A stretch of 64,000 nucleotides of DNA, taken from assembly GCA_965249595.1 (NCBI GenBank), contig OZ252242.1, positions 1,116,001 through 1,180,000 of the forward strand. Reading direction: 5' to 3'. Shown here piece by piece: positions 17,176-25,482 of this stretch (position 1 is its first letter; each line of letters opens with the position of its first letter). Made by a program: the position numbers and the translations under genes. The DNA comes from VXNJ01 sp965249595 (GTDB taxonomy: Bacteria > Chloroflexota > UBA11872 > VXNJ01). A model generated the notes under the pieces. It had not been told where the DNA came from. It made no database searches and was given only the letters and a program-made list of their open reading frames with translations.

Positions 17176-18362
17176 TGAGCCTCGACCAAATCGAGGAACC
17201 GGTCGAATAGGTGCTGATTGTCTTGCGGGCCCGGAGCGGCCTCGGGGTGATATTGCACCGAAAACACCGGCAGGCTCTCGTGCTTGAGGCCCTCGACTGA
17301 ACCGTCGTTGAGGTTGATGTGCGAAACCGAGTAGCCCGAATCGGCCGGTAGCGAATCGGCGTTGACCTGGAATCCGTGATTTTGGGCGGTGATGCAGACG
17401 CGGCCGGTCGAGAGCTCCTTGACCGGATGATTGGCGCCGCGGTGGCCGAATTTGAGCCTCGACGTGCTGGCACCAATCGCCAGAGCCAATATTTGATGGC
17501 CCAGGCAAATCCCCATCGTCGGGTAGCGCCGCAACAGCGCTTGCGTCGTGCTGACCGCCGCTCTGGCCGCAATTGGATCCCCTGGCCCGTTGCCGACCAC
17601 AACTCCGTCGGGAGCCAACTGGCGGATCTGCTCGACGCTGGTTTCGTAGGGTAGAACGCTGACCCGGCAGCCACGAGCGGTTAGCGAGCGAGCGATGTTG
17701 GATTTGGCGCCGGTGTCTAAGAGCGCAATGTGAGACCGGTGGCGGCGGGGCGTGGGCCGCGGCCAGGGCGTCCAGTCGTCGTCTGCAAATTCGAAGCGTT
17801 CGGGATGGGTCACCTCCTCCACCAGGTTTTTCTCGCTGAGCGGAACAACGGCACGGGCACGGGCGGTGAGCTCATCCAAGAAACCATCTTTGAGGTTGGC
17901 GCTGCCGCGCGCCCAACTAAATCTGTCCGAATCGCAAGCGGTGCTCTCTATCGGCGTGATTAGGCCGCGACGAACGCCGCCTGAGCGCAATATCCGGACT
18001 AGTCGGCGCGTGTCGACACCCACCACGATAGGGATTTGATGGGCGCTCAGATATTCGGCCAACGGCAATTTGTTGCGCCAGTTGCTGGCCACGCCCGCCA
18101 ATTCACGCACGATCAGGCCCGACAACCACGGACGCCGCGATTCCGGATCCTGATAGTTGGCGCCGTAGTTATTTATCAGTGGATAAGCCAGGGTCACGAT
18201 CTGTCCGCGATACGAGGGATCGGTGCAGATCTCCTGGTAGCCGGTCATCGACGTGTTAAACACCACTTCGCCCGAGGCGCAACCGGCTGCAGCGCCGCTT
18301 AAGCCAAAGAAATGCTCGCCTGACTCCAGGCTCAGAATGCAGCGGTCAGCCGGCATGGGCAT
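17172..18362 (-). CDS. carA: Carbamoyl-phosphate synthase small subunit (glutaminase)
   Basis: Encodes about 396 residues. The N-terminal half is the CarA-specific domain ('GEVVFNTSMTGYQEICTDPS'). The C-terminal class I glutaminase has its nucleophile in 'MGICLGHQILALA' and the His/Glu pair in 'SVQYHPEAAPGP'; 'AQNHGFQV' is a further CarA mark. It hydrolyses glutamine and feeds ammonia to CarB. Start choice: ATG 18362 has a GAGCG just upstream and a 17-base overlap with the end of pyrC. An ATG at 18389 (longer overlap, no ribosome site) and one at 18356 are alternatives. Confidence 0.95.
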   Translation of the reverse strand: MPMPADRCILSLESGEHFFGLSGAAAGCASGEVVFNTSMTGYQEICTDPSYRGQIVTLAYPLINNYGANYQDPESRRPWLSGLIVRELAGVASNWRNKLPLAEYLSAHQIPIVVGVDTRRLVRILRSGGVRRGLITPIESTACDSDRFSWARGSANLKDGFLDELTARARAVVPLSEKNLVEEVTHPERFEFADDDWTPWPRPTPRRHRSHIALLDTGAKSNIARSLTARGCRVSVLPYETSVEQIRQLAPDGVVVGNGPGDPIAARAAVSTTQALLRRYPTMGICLGHQILALAIGASTSRLKFGHRGANHPVKELSTGRVCITAQNHGFQVNADSLPADSGYSVSHINLNDGSVEGLKHESLPVFSVQYHPEAAPGPQDNQHLFDRFLDLVEAQ

Positions 18363-19683
18363 TCGCTCGTTTCGCCCGTCGATGCTCATATACGCGTCGA
18401 CCGCCGACCCAGGTTCCGACTGTTCGGCCCTTTAGTTTTTTGCCGTCGAGAGGGGTGTTCTTGCCGCGCGAGATCAGCTGATGACGGTCAAGTACCCAAT
18501 GTGAATCGGGATCGAAGGCGACGATGTCGGCCGGGGCCCCGGCCGAAAGCGTGCCGGCATCGAGACCGTAGAGAAGGGCCGGCGTGATGGTCATCATCGT
18601 CAACAATCGCGGCAGGGTAATGACCCCTTCGGAAACCAGTCCGAGCATCAGCGGCAGGGCGGTCTCAAATCCCGAAAATCCCGGCGCGGCCTCCTCGAAC
18701 GGCACCAACTTTTCGTGCTCGGCATGGGGCGCATGGTCAGTTCCGACAATGTCAAAAACCCCGGCGCCCAAGGCTGCCCGCAACCCGTCAATGTCAGTTT
18801 GGGTTCGCAGCGGCGGGTTGACCTTGGCCAAACTGTCGAACGTTCGTGCGGGATCGCCGCCGCCGGCCACTAATTCGTCAGTAAGGGTTAGGTGATGGGG
18901 GGAAACCTCGGCGAACGCATCGGCGCCAGCCGATTTGGCCCGGGCGATGATTCCAGGTGAGCGGCCCGAGGAAATATGCAATGCGTGGTAACGGGCGCCG
19001 GTCAGTATTGCCAGCCTGAGATCGCGATCCAGCATGATTTCCTCGGCTTCACGCGGAGCCCCGGTTAGCCCCAAGCGGGCAGATACGAGTCCCTCGTGCA
19101 TGCTGGCACCGGCGATCAGCGACGGATCCTCGGCGTGATTGGCCACCGGAAGGTCAAACCGCCGGGCATATTCGAAGGCCGTACGCATAAGCCGCGCCGA
19201 TGCCAATGGAATCCCGTCATCGGAGAATCCGACCGCACCGGCCTGGGCTAGCCGGCCCATGTCGACCAGCTCACTGCCCGCCATGCCGATTGATATCGTA
19301 GCCAGCTGGTAGATATGCACATCGGCGTCGGCCGCCCGTTCGCCGATCTCGCGAAGGACAGCGGGGTTGTCGACCACCGGGTCGGTGTTGGCCATTGCCA
19401 CAACGGACGTGTAACCGCCCGCCGCTGCGGCCCGAGCACCGCTTTCGATCGATTCTTTGTGTTCCTGCCCCGGGGTCCGCAAATGACAATGCGGGTCGAC
19501 CAAACCGGGTGCCACCACCAATCCGCTGGCATCGAACCGGCGGGCGCCATCGGGGGCCGTAAGTGCGCTGGAGAGCGCTTCGATCCGGCCATTGCGTACC
19601 AACACGTCAAATTGGCCGTCGATGCCATTGGCGGGGTCAATAACCCGGCCGCCGGCGATGAGAAGGTCGCGTTGACTAGTCAT
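18346..19683 (-). CDS. pyrC: Dihydroorotase
   Basis: Encodes 445 residues of the class I bacterial dihydroorotase. 'APGLVDPHCHLRTPGQEHKE' gives the first metal-binding H-x-H, 'LPVANHAEDPSL' and 'ALHISSGRS' give further His ligands, and 'DIVGTDHAPHAEHEK' the catalytic Asp. The metal site looks complete. It closes carbamoyl aspartate to dihydroorotate. The ATG at 19683 overlaps the pyrB stop by four bases; an in-frame extension of 79 codons upstream is the pyrB shadow. Confidence 0.96.
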   Translation of the reverse strand: MTSQRDLLIAGGRVIDPANGIDGQFDVLVRNGRIEALSSALTAPDGARRFDASGLVVAPGLVDPHCHLRTPGQEHKESIESGARAAAAGGYTSVVAMANTDPVVDNPAVLREIGERAADADVHIYQLATISIGMAGSELVDMGRLAQAGAVGFSDDGIPLASARLMRTAFEYARRFDLPVANHAEDPSLIAGASMHEGLVSARLGLTGAPREAEEIMLDRDLRLAILTGARYHALHISSGRSPGIIARAKSAGADAFAEVSPHHLTLTDELVAGGGDPARTFDSLAKVNPPLRTQTDIDGLRAALGAGVFDIVGTDHAPHAEHEKLVPFEEAAPGFSGFETALPLMLGLVSEGVITLPRLLTMMTITPALLYGLDAGTLSAGAPADIVAFDPDSHWVLDRHQLISRGKNTPLDGKKLKGRTVGTWVGGRRVYEHRRAKRANAHAG

Positions 19684-20639
19684 CGAATGGCCCGCGATAG
19701 GGTGCGCGAGAGCAGGTAGATAACCGCCATCCGCACCGCCAGGCCGGCCGTGACCTGGTCTGAGATCACCGATCGATCGGAATCGGCCAACTCCGGGTCG
19801 ATTTCGATGCCGGTATTTTGGGGACCGGGGTGCATCAATATGGCCTGTGGGTTGGCCAGGGCCAGATGCTTCCGCGCGATCGCGTAGTGCTCGACGTATT
19901 CCCGCATGGAGGCCAGCCACGGACCGGCCATCCGTTCGCGCTGGATCCGAAGGGCCATTAGCACGTCGGCGCCCTCGGTGGCTTCTTGCAGGTTCGGTTG
20001 CAATGTGACGCCGCCCCTACCGTCGGCCTGCTTGGCCTGTGCCAGTCCGTTCGGCACCAATTGCGGTGGGCCGCAGAGAACTACGTTGGCGCCCAGGCAA
20101 CTTAAGGCCCGTATGTTGGATCGGGCCACCCTGCTGTGCCGGACGTCACCGACGATGACAACCTTAAGGCCGGCGATAGTTCCCATGCGGCGGCGGATCG
20201 TGAGCGCATCAAGCAGGCCTTGGGTCGGGTGCGCATGGCAACCGTCGCCGGCGTTGATGACCGGACCGGCCAGCAAGCGGGATGCAAGGTGAGGAGCGCC
20301 GGCCCGCTCATGTCGCATTACAAACATGTCGGCACCCAAGGCGGCAATCGTGGCCAAGGTGTCTGAGAGGGACTCACCCTTGGAAAGCGAGCTTCCCGCG
20401 GCCGTGAAATTTATCACTTCGGCGCCCAGGGCCTTGGCCGCCAATTCGAAGGAGATTCGGGTTCGCGTACTGGCCTCGAAGAACATGTTGGCTACGGTGA
20501 CGCCGCGCAATGCCGGAACTCGCGGAACCTTGCGGTCTAGCACCTCGGCCATCGATTCGGCGGTATCGAGCACGTGCTCGATGTCGTCAACCTGGTAGTG
20601 CGCCAAATCGAGCAAATTGCGGTGGTGGAATTCCTTCAC
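19680..20639 (-). CDS. pyrB: Aspartate carbamoyltransferase catalytic subunit
   Basis: Encodes 319 residues. 'FFEASTRTRISFELAAKAL' carries the carbamoyl-phosphate S-T-R-T-R motif, 'DGCHAHPTQGLLDALT' the H-P-T-Q motif and 'ILMHPGPQNTGIEIDPEL' the C-terminal signature. It joins carbamoyl phosphate and aspartate, the committed step of pyrimidine synthesis. No pyrI is present, as expected for PyrR-regulated operons. The ATG overlaps the pyrR stop by four bases. Confidence 0.97.
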   Translation of the reverse strand: MKEFHHRNLLDLAHYQVDDIEHVLDTAESMAEVLDRKVPRVPALRGVTVANMFFEASTRTRISFELAAKALGAEVINFTAAGSSLSKGESLSDTLATIAALGADMFVMRHERAGAPHLASRLLAGPVINAGDGCHAHPTQGLLDALTIRRRMGTIAGLKVVIVGDVRHSRVARSNIRALSCLGANVVLCGPPQLVPNGLAQAKQADGRGGVTLQPNLQEATEGADVLMALRIQRERMAGPWLASMREYVEHYAIARKHLALANPQAILMHPGPQNTGIEIDPELADSDRSVISDQVTAGLAVRMAVIYLLSRTLSRAIR

Positions 20640-21253
20640 TGGGCGTCCGGCTGCACGATTACGCGATCCTGACCATCGGTTTCGGCGAGCAGCACGCGCA
20701 CGTGATCATGGCGACCGGTGGGTACGTTCTTGCCAACATAGTCGGGCCGAATTGGCAATTCGCGGTGTCCGCGATCGACTAGGACCGCCAGTTGAACACG
20801 CGCCGGACGGCCGTAGGAGACCAGGGCGTCCAACGCAGCACGCGCCGAACGTCCGGTGAATATGACGTCGTCAACCAGGATCACGTCTAGCCCGTCGAGC
20901 GGAAAATCGATTTCGCTGGGCAGGATCTCGCTCATTCCGGAGCGAATGGCCAAATCGTCCCGATACATCGTGATGTCGAGATGCCCAACCCGTGGGCGCA
21001 GGCCTTCGATCGACTCGATCTGGGCTGCCAGCCGAAGGGCCAACGGGCCGCCGCGCGTGCGGATACCAACCAAGGCCAGGGATTCGATCTGCCCCGAGCG
21101 CTCGATGATCTCGTGGGCCAAACGCCGCAGCGAACGGCCCATACCGGTATCCGGCATAAGGATGCGAGTTCCGTCGGGAACAGTAATCGCCTGCGAGGGT
21201 TCTCCCGTCGGAGACGATATTGGGCGTAAATCTGGGCCGCGTCGAGCCATCAT
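20636..21253 (-). CDS. pyrR: Bifunctional pyr operon regulator / uracil phosphoribosyltransferase
   Basis: Encodes 205 residues. 'LDVILVDDVIFTGRSARAAL' is the PRPP-binding loop of PyrR and 'LALVGIRTRGGPLALRLA' the N-terminal PRTase strand. PyrR is a UMP/UTP-sensing RNA-binding protein that represses pyr genes by binding a leader hairpin; most also have UPRTase activity. Two start ATGs are adjacent (21253 and 21250), and the protein carries about 20 more N-terminal residues than typical PyrR. A matching PyrR-binding RNA motif lies directly over its ribosome site (21256-21285), so it probably represses its own operon. It is the first gene of the overlapping pyr operon. Confidence 0.95.
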   Translation of the reverse strand: MMARRGPDLRPISSPTGEPSQAITVPDGTRILMPDTGMGRSLRRLAHEIIERSGQIESLALVGIRTRGGPLALRLAAQIESIEGLRPRVGHLDITMYRDDLAIRSGMSEILPSEIDFPLDGLDVILVDDVIFTGRSARAALDALVSYGRPARVQLAVLVDRGHRELPIRPDYVGKNVPTGRHDHVRVLLAETDGQDRVIVQPDAQ

Positions 21254-21290
21254 GACCTTTCCGCCTCACTGGGCCGGATTAAAGGACTGA
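21254..21290 (-). promoter_or_regulatory. PyrR-binding RNA element over the pyrR ribosome binding site
   Basis: Read on the minus strand, the leader just before pyrR contains CCTTTAA (21285-21279), then CCGGCCCAGTGAGGCGG, then AAAGG ending at 21256. CCTTT pairs with AAAGG and the apical part carries CCAGTGAGGC. This is the PyrR-binding loop pattern (consensus near CCAGAGAGGC in a hairpin with an AAGG lower stem), with one change in the loop. The GAGGCGGAAAGG within it is the Shine-Dalgarno region of pyrR, so PyrR binding would block translation. No attenuator hairpins with a T-run are visible between purA and pyrR. Confidence 0.8.
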
Positions 21291-21377
21291 ACCGATTTTA
21301 AGAACCAACGGCGACAACTGGTCGCAATTTAAGATCGGCTGCCGATAGCCGATTGGCGGACCGCCTGGCGCAGATTT

Positions 21378-22652
21378 TCAGCGACAGATCAGAGCTGAGC
21401 GTTCTTGGCCAGTTCCGACAAATTTCACCGGGGCGCCGGTGATTTCCTCAACCCGGCGAACGTACGCTTGGGCGTTGGCCGGCAATTTGGACCATTGGTC
21501 GATCCCATTGGTCGGCGATCGCCAACCGGGCAAATAGTCGTAAATCGGTTCGGCCCGGGTTAGACGATGGGTATTGGGAACCCAATCTAAGGTCTCGCCG
21601 TCGACGCGGTAGGCGCGGCAGATTGGAATCTCGTCGAGATCGTCGAGGAGGTCAATCTTGGTCAAGGCCAAGGCGTCGATGCCGTTGAGGGCAATTGCGT
21701 AGCGGACGGCCACCGCATCCATCCATCCAACCCTCCGCGGGCGGCCGGTTGATACACCGTACTCACCCCCGGCGGTCCGCAATTTCTCCCCTTCAACGCC
21801 ACCCAATTCGGTTGGAAACGGGCCCTCGCCAACCGAAGATGTAAATGCCTTGGCGACGCCGATCACCCGGTCGATGCGGCGCGGCGCGATGCCGCTCCCG
21901 ATTGCCGCCCCGCCGGCGGTAGGAGAGGATGACGTTACGTAGGGATAGTGGCCCCAGTCGACGTCGCGCATGATGCCGAGCTGGCCCTCAAGCAATATGT
22001 TTTCGCCGGCCGAGAGGGCCTGTTGGATGAACGGGAAACTGTCCACCACGTAAGGGCGCAACGCATCGGCCCATCGTTGACAGAGGTCAAAAGCGGCTGC
22101 AACGCTGAGCGGTTGGTTGCCGTTCGGCGCCAAAATTCGGTTTTTTTCGCTAACGATATGTTCCAGCCAGCGTTCCAAATAAGCGGATTCGAAAAGGTCG
22201 GCCACCAGAATACCGGCGCGGGCGTATTTGTCGGCGTAAAGAGGGCCGTTGCCGCGGCCGGTGGTCCCCTGGACCAAATCTCCGCGGGCCGATTCCTGAA
22301 CCGAATCAATGGTCACGTGGTAGGGCATGATCACGTGCGCTCGCTCGGCGATAAACATCCGTCCAGGGATATCCAGCTGGGGGAGTTTTTTTGCCAAACC
22401 GTCGATTTCGGACAGGAAGGATATTGGGTTTATGCCAGTGCCCGGACCCAACAGGTTTCTGGTTTTCCGATTGAATATGCCGGACGGAATCAAGTGCAGG
22501 CCAAATTGGCCATGCTCATTAACGACGGTATGACCGGCGTTGTCAGAGCCTTGAAAGCGAACGACCATTTGGCATTCTTTTGCCAAAAAGTCAACGATTT
22601 TGCCCTTGCCTTCATCGCCCCACTGGGTTCCGATGACACAGGTAACGCTCAT
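21378..22652 (-). CDS. purA: Adenylosuccinate synthetase
   Basis: Encodes 424 residues, normal length. The GTP-binding start 'VIGTQWGDEGKGKIVDFLA' and 'RFQGSDNAGHTVV' are intact (usual G-G-N-N-A-G-H-T is G-S-D-N-A-G-H-T here), as are 'GTTGRGNGPLYADKYAR' (usually G-T-x-R-G-I-G-P) and 'VGEGPFPTEL'. The enzyme makes adenylosuccinate from IMP, aspartate and GTP. It lies 46 bases downstream of pyrG and 124 bases upstream of pyrR, all on the minus strand, so the pyr operon may be read partly from this upstream unit. Confidence 0.96.
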   Translation of the reverse strand: MSVTCVIGTQWGDEGKGKIVDFLAKECQMVVRFQGSDNAGHTVVNEHGQFGLHLIPSGIFNRKTRNLLGPGTGINPISFLSEIDGLAKKLPQLDIPGRMFIAERAHVIMPYHVTIDSVQESARGDLVQGTTGRGNGPLYADKYARAGILVADLFESAYLERWLEHIVSEKNRILAPNGNQPLSVAAAFDLCQRWADALRPYVVDSFPFIQQALSAGENILLEGQLGIMRDVDWGHYPYVTSSSPTAGGAAIGSGIAPRRIDRVIGVAKAFTSSVGEGPFPTELGGVEGEKLRTAGGEYGVSTGRPRRVGWMDAVAVRYAIALNGIDALALTKIDLLDDLDEIPICRAYRVDGETLDWVPNTHRLTRAEPIYDYLPGWRSPTNGIDQWSKLPANAQAYVRRVEEITGAPVKFVGTGQERSALICR

Positions 22653-22698
22653 TGTTGGTTGTTGCTCCCTGGCTGCCCTGGGCGACCGCCCCCGTCAA

Positions 22699-24348
22699 CT
22701 ACGAGGGTTGCAAATTTTCCTGGTAGGCGGTCTTGACGCTGGAATTTTGCGACTTCCCCAGACAGGCCCCTAAAAACGCGACAAAAAGCGGGTGCGGGCG
22801 ATTCGGGCGTGAGCGAAATTCGGGGTGGAACTGAACACCTACGAACCAAGGGTGATCGGCTATTTCCACGATCTCGACCAGATCCTGATCTTCATTTATG
22901 CCGGACAGCACTAACCCTGTAGCCTGCAATTTCTGCCGGTAGGCGTTGTTAAATTCCAGCCGGTGTCGGTGCCGCTCAGAGACGTGGTCCTGCCGGTAGG
23001 CGCCGGCCGCAGCAGTCCCAGGCACTATCGTGCATTTCTGGGCCCCCAGCCGCATGGTGCCACCCAGATCGATGTCGCCGTGATGCTTGGGCATCGGCGA
23101 AATGACCGGATCGGTCGCCGATTCGTCCAGTTCGTAGGAGTTGGCGCCCTTGATGCCGGCCGCGTTGCGGGCAAAGTCGACCACGGCCATCTGCATGCCC
23201 AGGCAAAGTCCGAGGTACGGAGTCTTGCTCTCGCGGGCAAATCCGGCCGCTGCGATCATGCCTTCGAGACCGCGCACGCCAAACCCGCCCGGCACCAGCA
23301 CGCCATCGGCGCTGGCGAGGGTTTCGGCCGGAGACCCAAGTTCTAATTCCTCGGCGTCAACCCAGCGGATATTGACGCGGGCCGAATGGTCGACGGCAGC
23401 ATGCTGGAGCGCCTGTACGACGCTCATGTAGGCGTCGGTGGCGTTGACGTACTTGCCAACGACCGCGATCTCGAGTTCGCGGTAGTAATGGTCGGAGCGG
23501 TCCACCATTGCTTCCCAGTTGTCGAGATTGGCCGATCCAGCCGGCAGGTCCAAGGTGCGGCAGATCAAGTCGCCCAGGCCTTCCTCCTCCAGGTGCGTCG
23601 GCAGGCGATAGATGTCGTCCAAAGTTGGAAGGGAAATTACGGCATCGGCATCAATATCGCAGTACAGCGCCACCTTCTCCCTGGTCGATTGATCTAGTGG
23701 TTCCTCGCAGCGGCAGGCTACGACCTCAGGCAATATCCCGATCGAACGCAACGTGGCGACGGAGTGCTGGGTGGGCTTGGTCTTTAGCTCGCCGGACCAA
23801 CCCAAGCGCGGGACAAATGTCAGGTGGATGTACATGATGTTTTCTTCGCCAACATCGCGTTTTAGTTGGCGCAGGGCTTCGACGAACGGCAATCCCTCCA
23901 TGTCGCCAATCGTTCCGCCGACCTCGATGACTAAGACCCTGGCGCTCTGGCCCAGGCGCAGGATCCGTGACTTGATTACGTCGGTAACTTGCGGGATGAC
24001 CTGGATGGTCCCGCCCAGATAGTCACCAAAACGCTCGCGCCGGATTACCTCGGCGTAAACCTGCCCCGAGGTGGTGTTGCAATCGGCGGTCAGATTTACA
24101 TCGGTAAACCGCTCATAGTGCCCAAGGTCGAGGTCGGTTTCGGCGCCGTCATCGGTTACAAACACCTCGCCGTGCTGGGCCGGGTTCATAGTTCCCGGAT
24201 CGACGTTGATGTACGGATCGAGCTTGATATTGATGACGCCCAGGCCGCGACTCTTGAGAATTCGCCCGATCGAACCACAGGTAACGCCCTTGCCCAACCC
24301 GCTCATCACGCCGCCGGTGACGATGACGTATTTGGAGCTGTCTAGCAT
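22699..24348 (-). CDS. pyrG: CTP synthase
   Basis: Encodes 549 residues. The synthetase domain opens 'YVIVTGGVMSGLGKGVTCGS' (usually G-G-V-V-S-G-L-G-K-G) with 'VDPGTMNPAQHGEVFVTDDG'. The C-terminal glutaminase has nucleophile motif 'LGLCLGMQMAVVDFA', 'VPGGFGVRGLEG' and the His/Glu pair 'GVQFHPEFRSRP'. It converts UTP to CTP with glutamine. The ATG at 24348 sits ten bases after the stop of the MBL-fold gene upstream, so the two are likely co-transcribed. Confidence 0.97.
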   Translation of the reverse strand: MLDSSKYVIVTGGVMSGLGKGVTCGSIGRILKSRGLGVINIKLDPYINVDPGTMNPAQHGEVFVTDDGAETDLDLGHYERFTDVNLTADCNTTSGQVYAEVIRRERFGDYLGGTIQVIPQVTDVIKSRILRLGQSARVLVIEVGGTIGDMEGLPFVEALRQLKRDVGEENIMYIHLTFVPRLGWSGELKTKPTQHSVATLRSIGILPEVVACRCEEPLDQSTREKVALYCDIDADAVISLPTLDDIYRLPTHLEEEGLGDLICRTLDLPAGSANLDNWEAMVDRSDHYYRELEIAVVGKYVNATDAYMSVVQALQHAAVDHSARVNIRWVDAEELELGSPAETLASADGVLVPGGFGVRGLEGMIAAAGFARESKTPYLGLCLGMQMAVVDFARNAAGIKGANSYELDESATDPVISPMPKHHGDIDLGGTMRLGAQKCTIVPGTAAAGAYRQDHVSERHRHRLEFNNAYRQKLQATGLVLSGINEDQDLVEIVEIADHPWFVGVQFHPEFRSRPNRPHPLFVAFLGACLGKSQNSSVKTAYQENLQPS

Positions 24349-24358
24349 TGCAACGAGC

Positions 24359-25042
24359 TCAGGCTGCCGCTGATTTCTTTAAAGCCGCGCGCCGCCGCAA
24401 CCGGGCGATGACCGACGGTCCCTGGCCGGCGCTGGGGGCTGCGGTGATATTCAAACTTGATTGTTCAGCGCTTTGTTCCAAGCCGAGATCGGCAACTAAT
24501 GCGGCGATTTGTTCATCGCTGGTTAGCTCGTCAACTGCGGCATACCCCATTGGCACCACCCATTGCGGGTCAATTTTGGAAATGATCTGCGAGAGTTGAC
24601 GGGCCTCGAGGGCGCCGCGTCCTCCGGGCGGAACTATCAGTGCCCCAACGTGACGCAAACCGTTGAGCACCGAATCATCCGGCACTGAAGTTAACTGGCC
24701 CAGGTGGGCGATGCTGGCGCGATCCGCAAAAAGGCGAAATATCAAACTGGTCGGGCCGGGATCGACGAGCCGGTTGGCCGACCAAGCGTCAATAAAAATT
24801 CCACCGATTTCATATTCACCGGGGCGGTCGATCGTGTATGGATCGGATGCCGGCGGGTCGGCGAAACCTTCAACCGTTCGCGCTGCCAGTCCCAGCAACA
24901 ATGGGGCCGTAGAGAACGATTGAGCGTGGGCTCGCAGTTTCAGATTTTGATAACGAGGATCAAGTCTGAAGGGGTCGATGAAGACGGTGGTATTGCGGTG
25001 TTGAACCCGAAAGCAGGAAGCGCCGAACCAAGCGATGTCCAT
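24359..25042 (-). CDS. MBL-fold metallo-hydrolase-like protein lacking the metal motif
   Basis: Encodes 227 residues. The N-terminus 'MDIAWFGASCFRVQHRNTTV' followed by 'FIDPFRLDP' and 'IDRPGEYEIGGIFID' matches a small MBL-fold group common in Chloroflexi. The H-x-H-x-D-H zinc motif expected between these parts is absent; the region reads 'LKLRAHAQSFSTAPLLLGL'. 'PQWVVPMGY' near residue 185 matches the end of the domain. The protein probably keeps the fold without metal catalysis. It is the first gene of the pyrG-purA cluster on this strand and is divergent from the Trm112-like gene. Confidence 0.65.
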   Translation of the reverse strand: MDIAWFGASCFRVQHRNTTVFIDPFRLDPRYQNLKLRAHAQSFSTAPLLLGLAARTVEGFADPPASDPYTIDRPGEYEIGGIFIDAWSANRLVDPGPTSLIFRLFADRASIAHLGQLTSVPDDSVLNGLRHVGALIVPPGGRGALEARQLSQIISKIDPQWVVPMGYAAVDELTSDEQIAALVADLGLEQSAEQSSLNITAAPSAGQGPSVIARLRRRAALKKSAAA

Positions 25043-25178
25043 CAGCGGAGACGAGCTGTGCGCGGGCCGCAGATGGGGATGTTAATCACGATTTCCATCA
25101 TTTACGAAATTCTAACGATTGTCATGGTCAATTCAATCAAGAATCTTGCTTCATTCCGCTACTCATTGGCCAAATACA

Positions 25179-25424
25179 ATGAAAGCGGCTTTTGCAAACA
25201 GCTCAGATTTTCAACCACTGGATCCGAATTTGGCCAATCTGCCGACGGCGAATACCAACATTGATCCTGCGTTGCTTGCGGCCATCGTTTGCCCCGATTG
25301 CCATGGCCCGTTGGTCGAGCACTCTGGACAGTTGGTTTGTCACGCTTGCCCGCACAGTTTTGCAATCGAACAAGGCATCCCCAAACTGCTAATTGAACGG
25401 CCCGAAAATTCGAGCACCGCCTGA
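25179..25424 (+). CDS. Trm112-family zinc-ribbon protein
   Basis: From ATG 25179 the protein has 81 residues (the open frame starts 20 codons earlier). The core 'LAAIVCPDCHGPLVEHSG' followed by 'QLVCHACPHSFAIEQGIPKLL' has two C-x2-C pairs and the end typical of Trm112/YcaR-like small proteins. Eukaryotic Trm112 activates methyltransferases; the role of the bacterial form is little known. It is followed 58 bases later by the carrier gene. Confidence 0.8.
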   Translation: MKAAFANSSDFQPLDPNLANLPTANTNIDPALLAAIVCPDCHGPLVEHSGQLVCHACPHSFAIEQGIPKLLIERPENSSTA

Positions 25425-25482
25425 TTTGGATAACCTGCCCGCGACCGCCGGTCCCTTTGGTGGCGATTGATACTGGGCGCCG

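Noticed and set aside
17176..17508. 111-codon N-terminal extension of carB
   Set aside because: It overlaps carA entirely and has no CarB homology; the ATG at 17175 overlaps the carA stop as expected.
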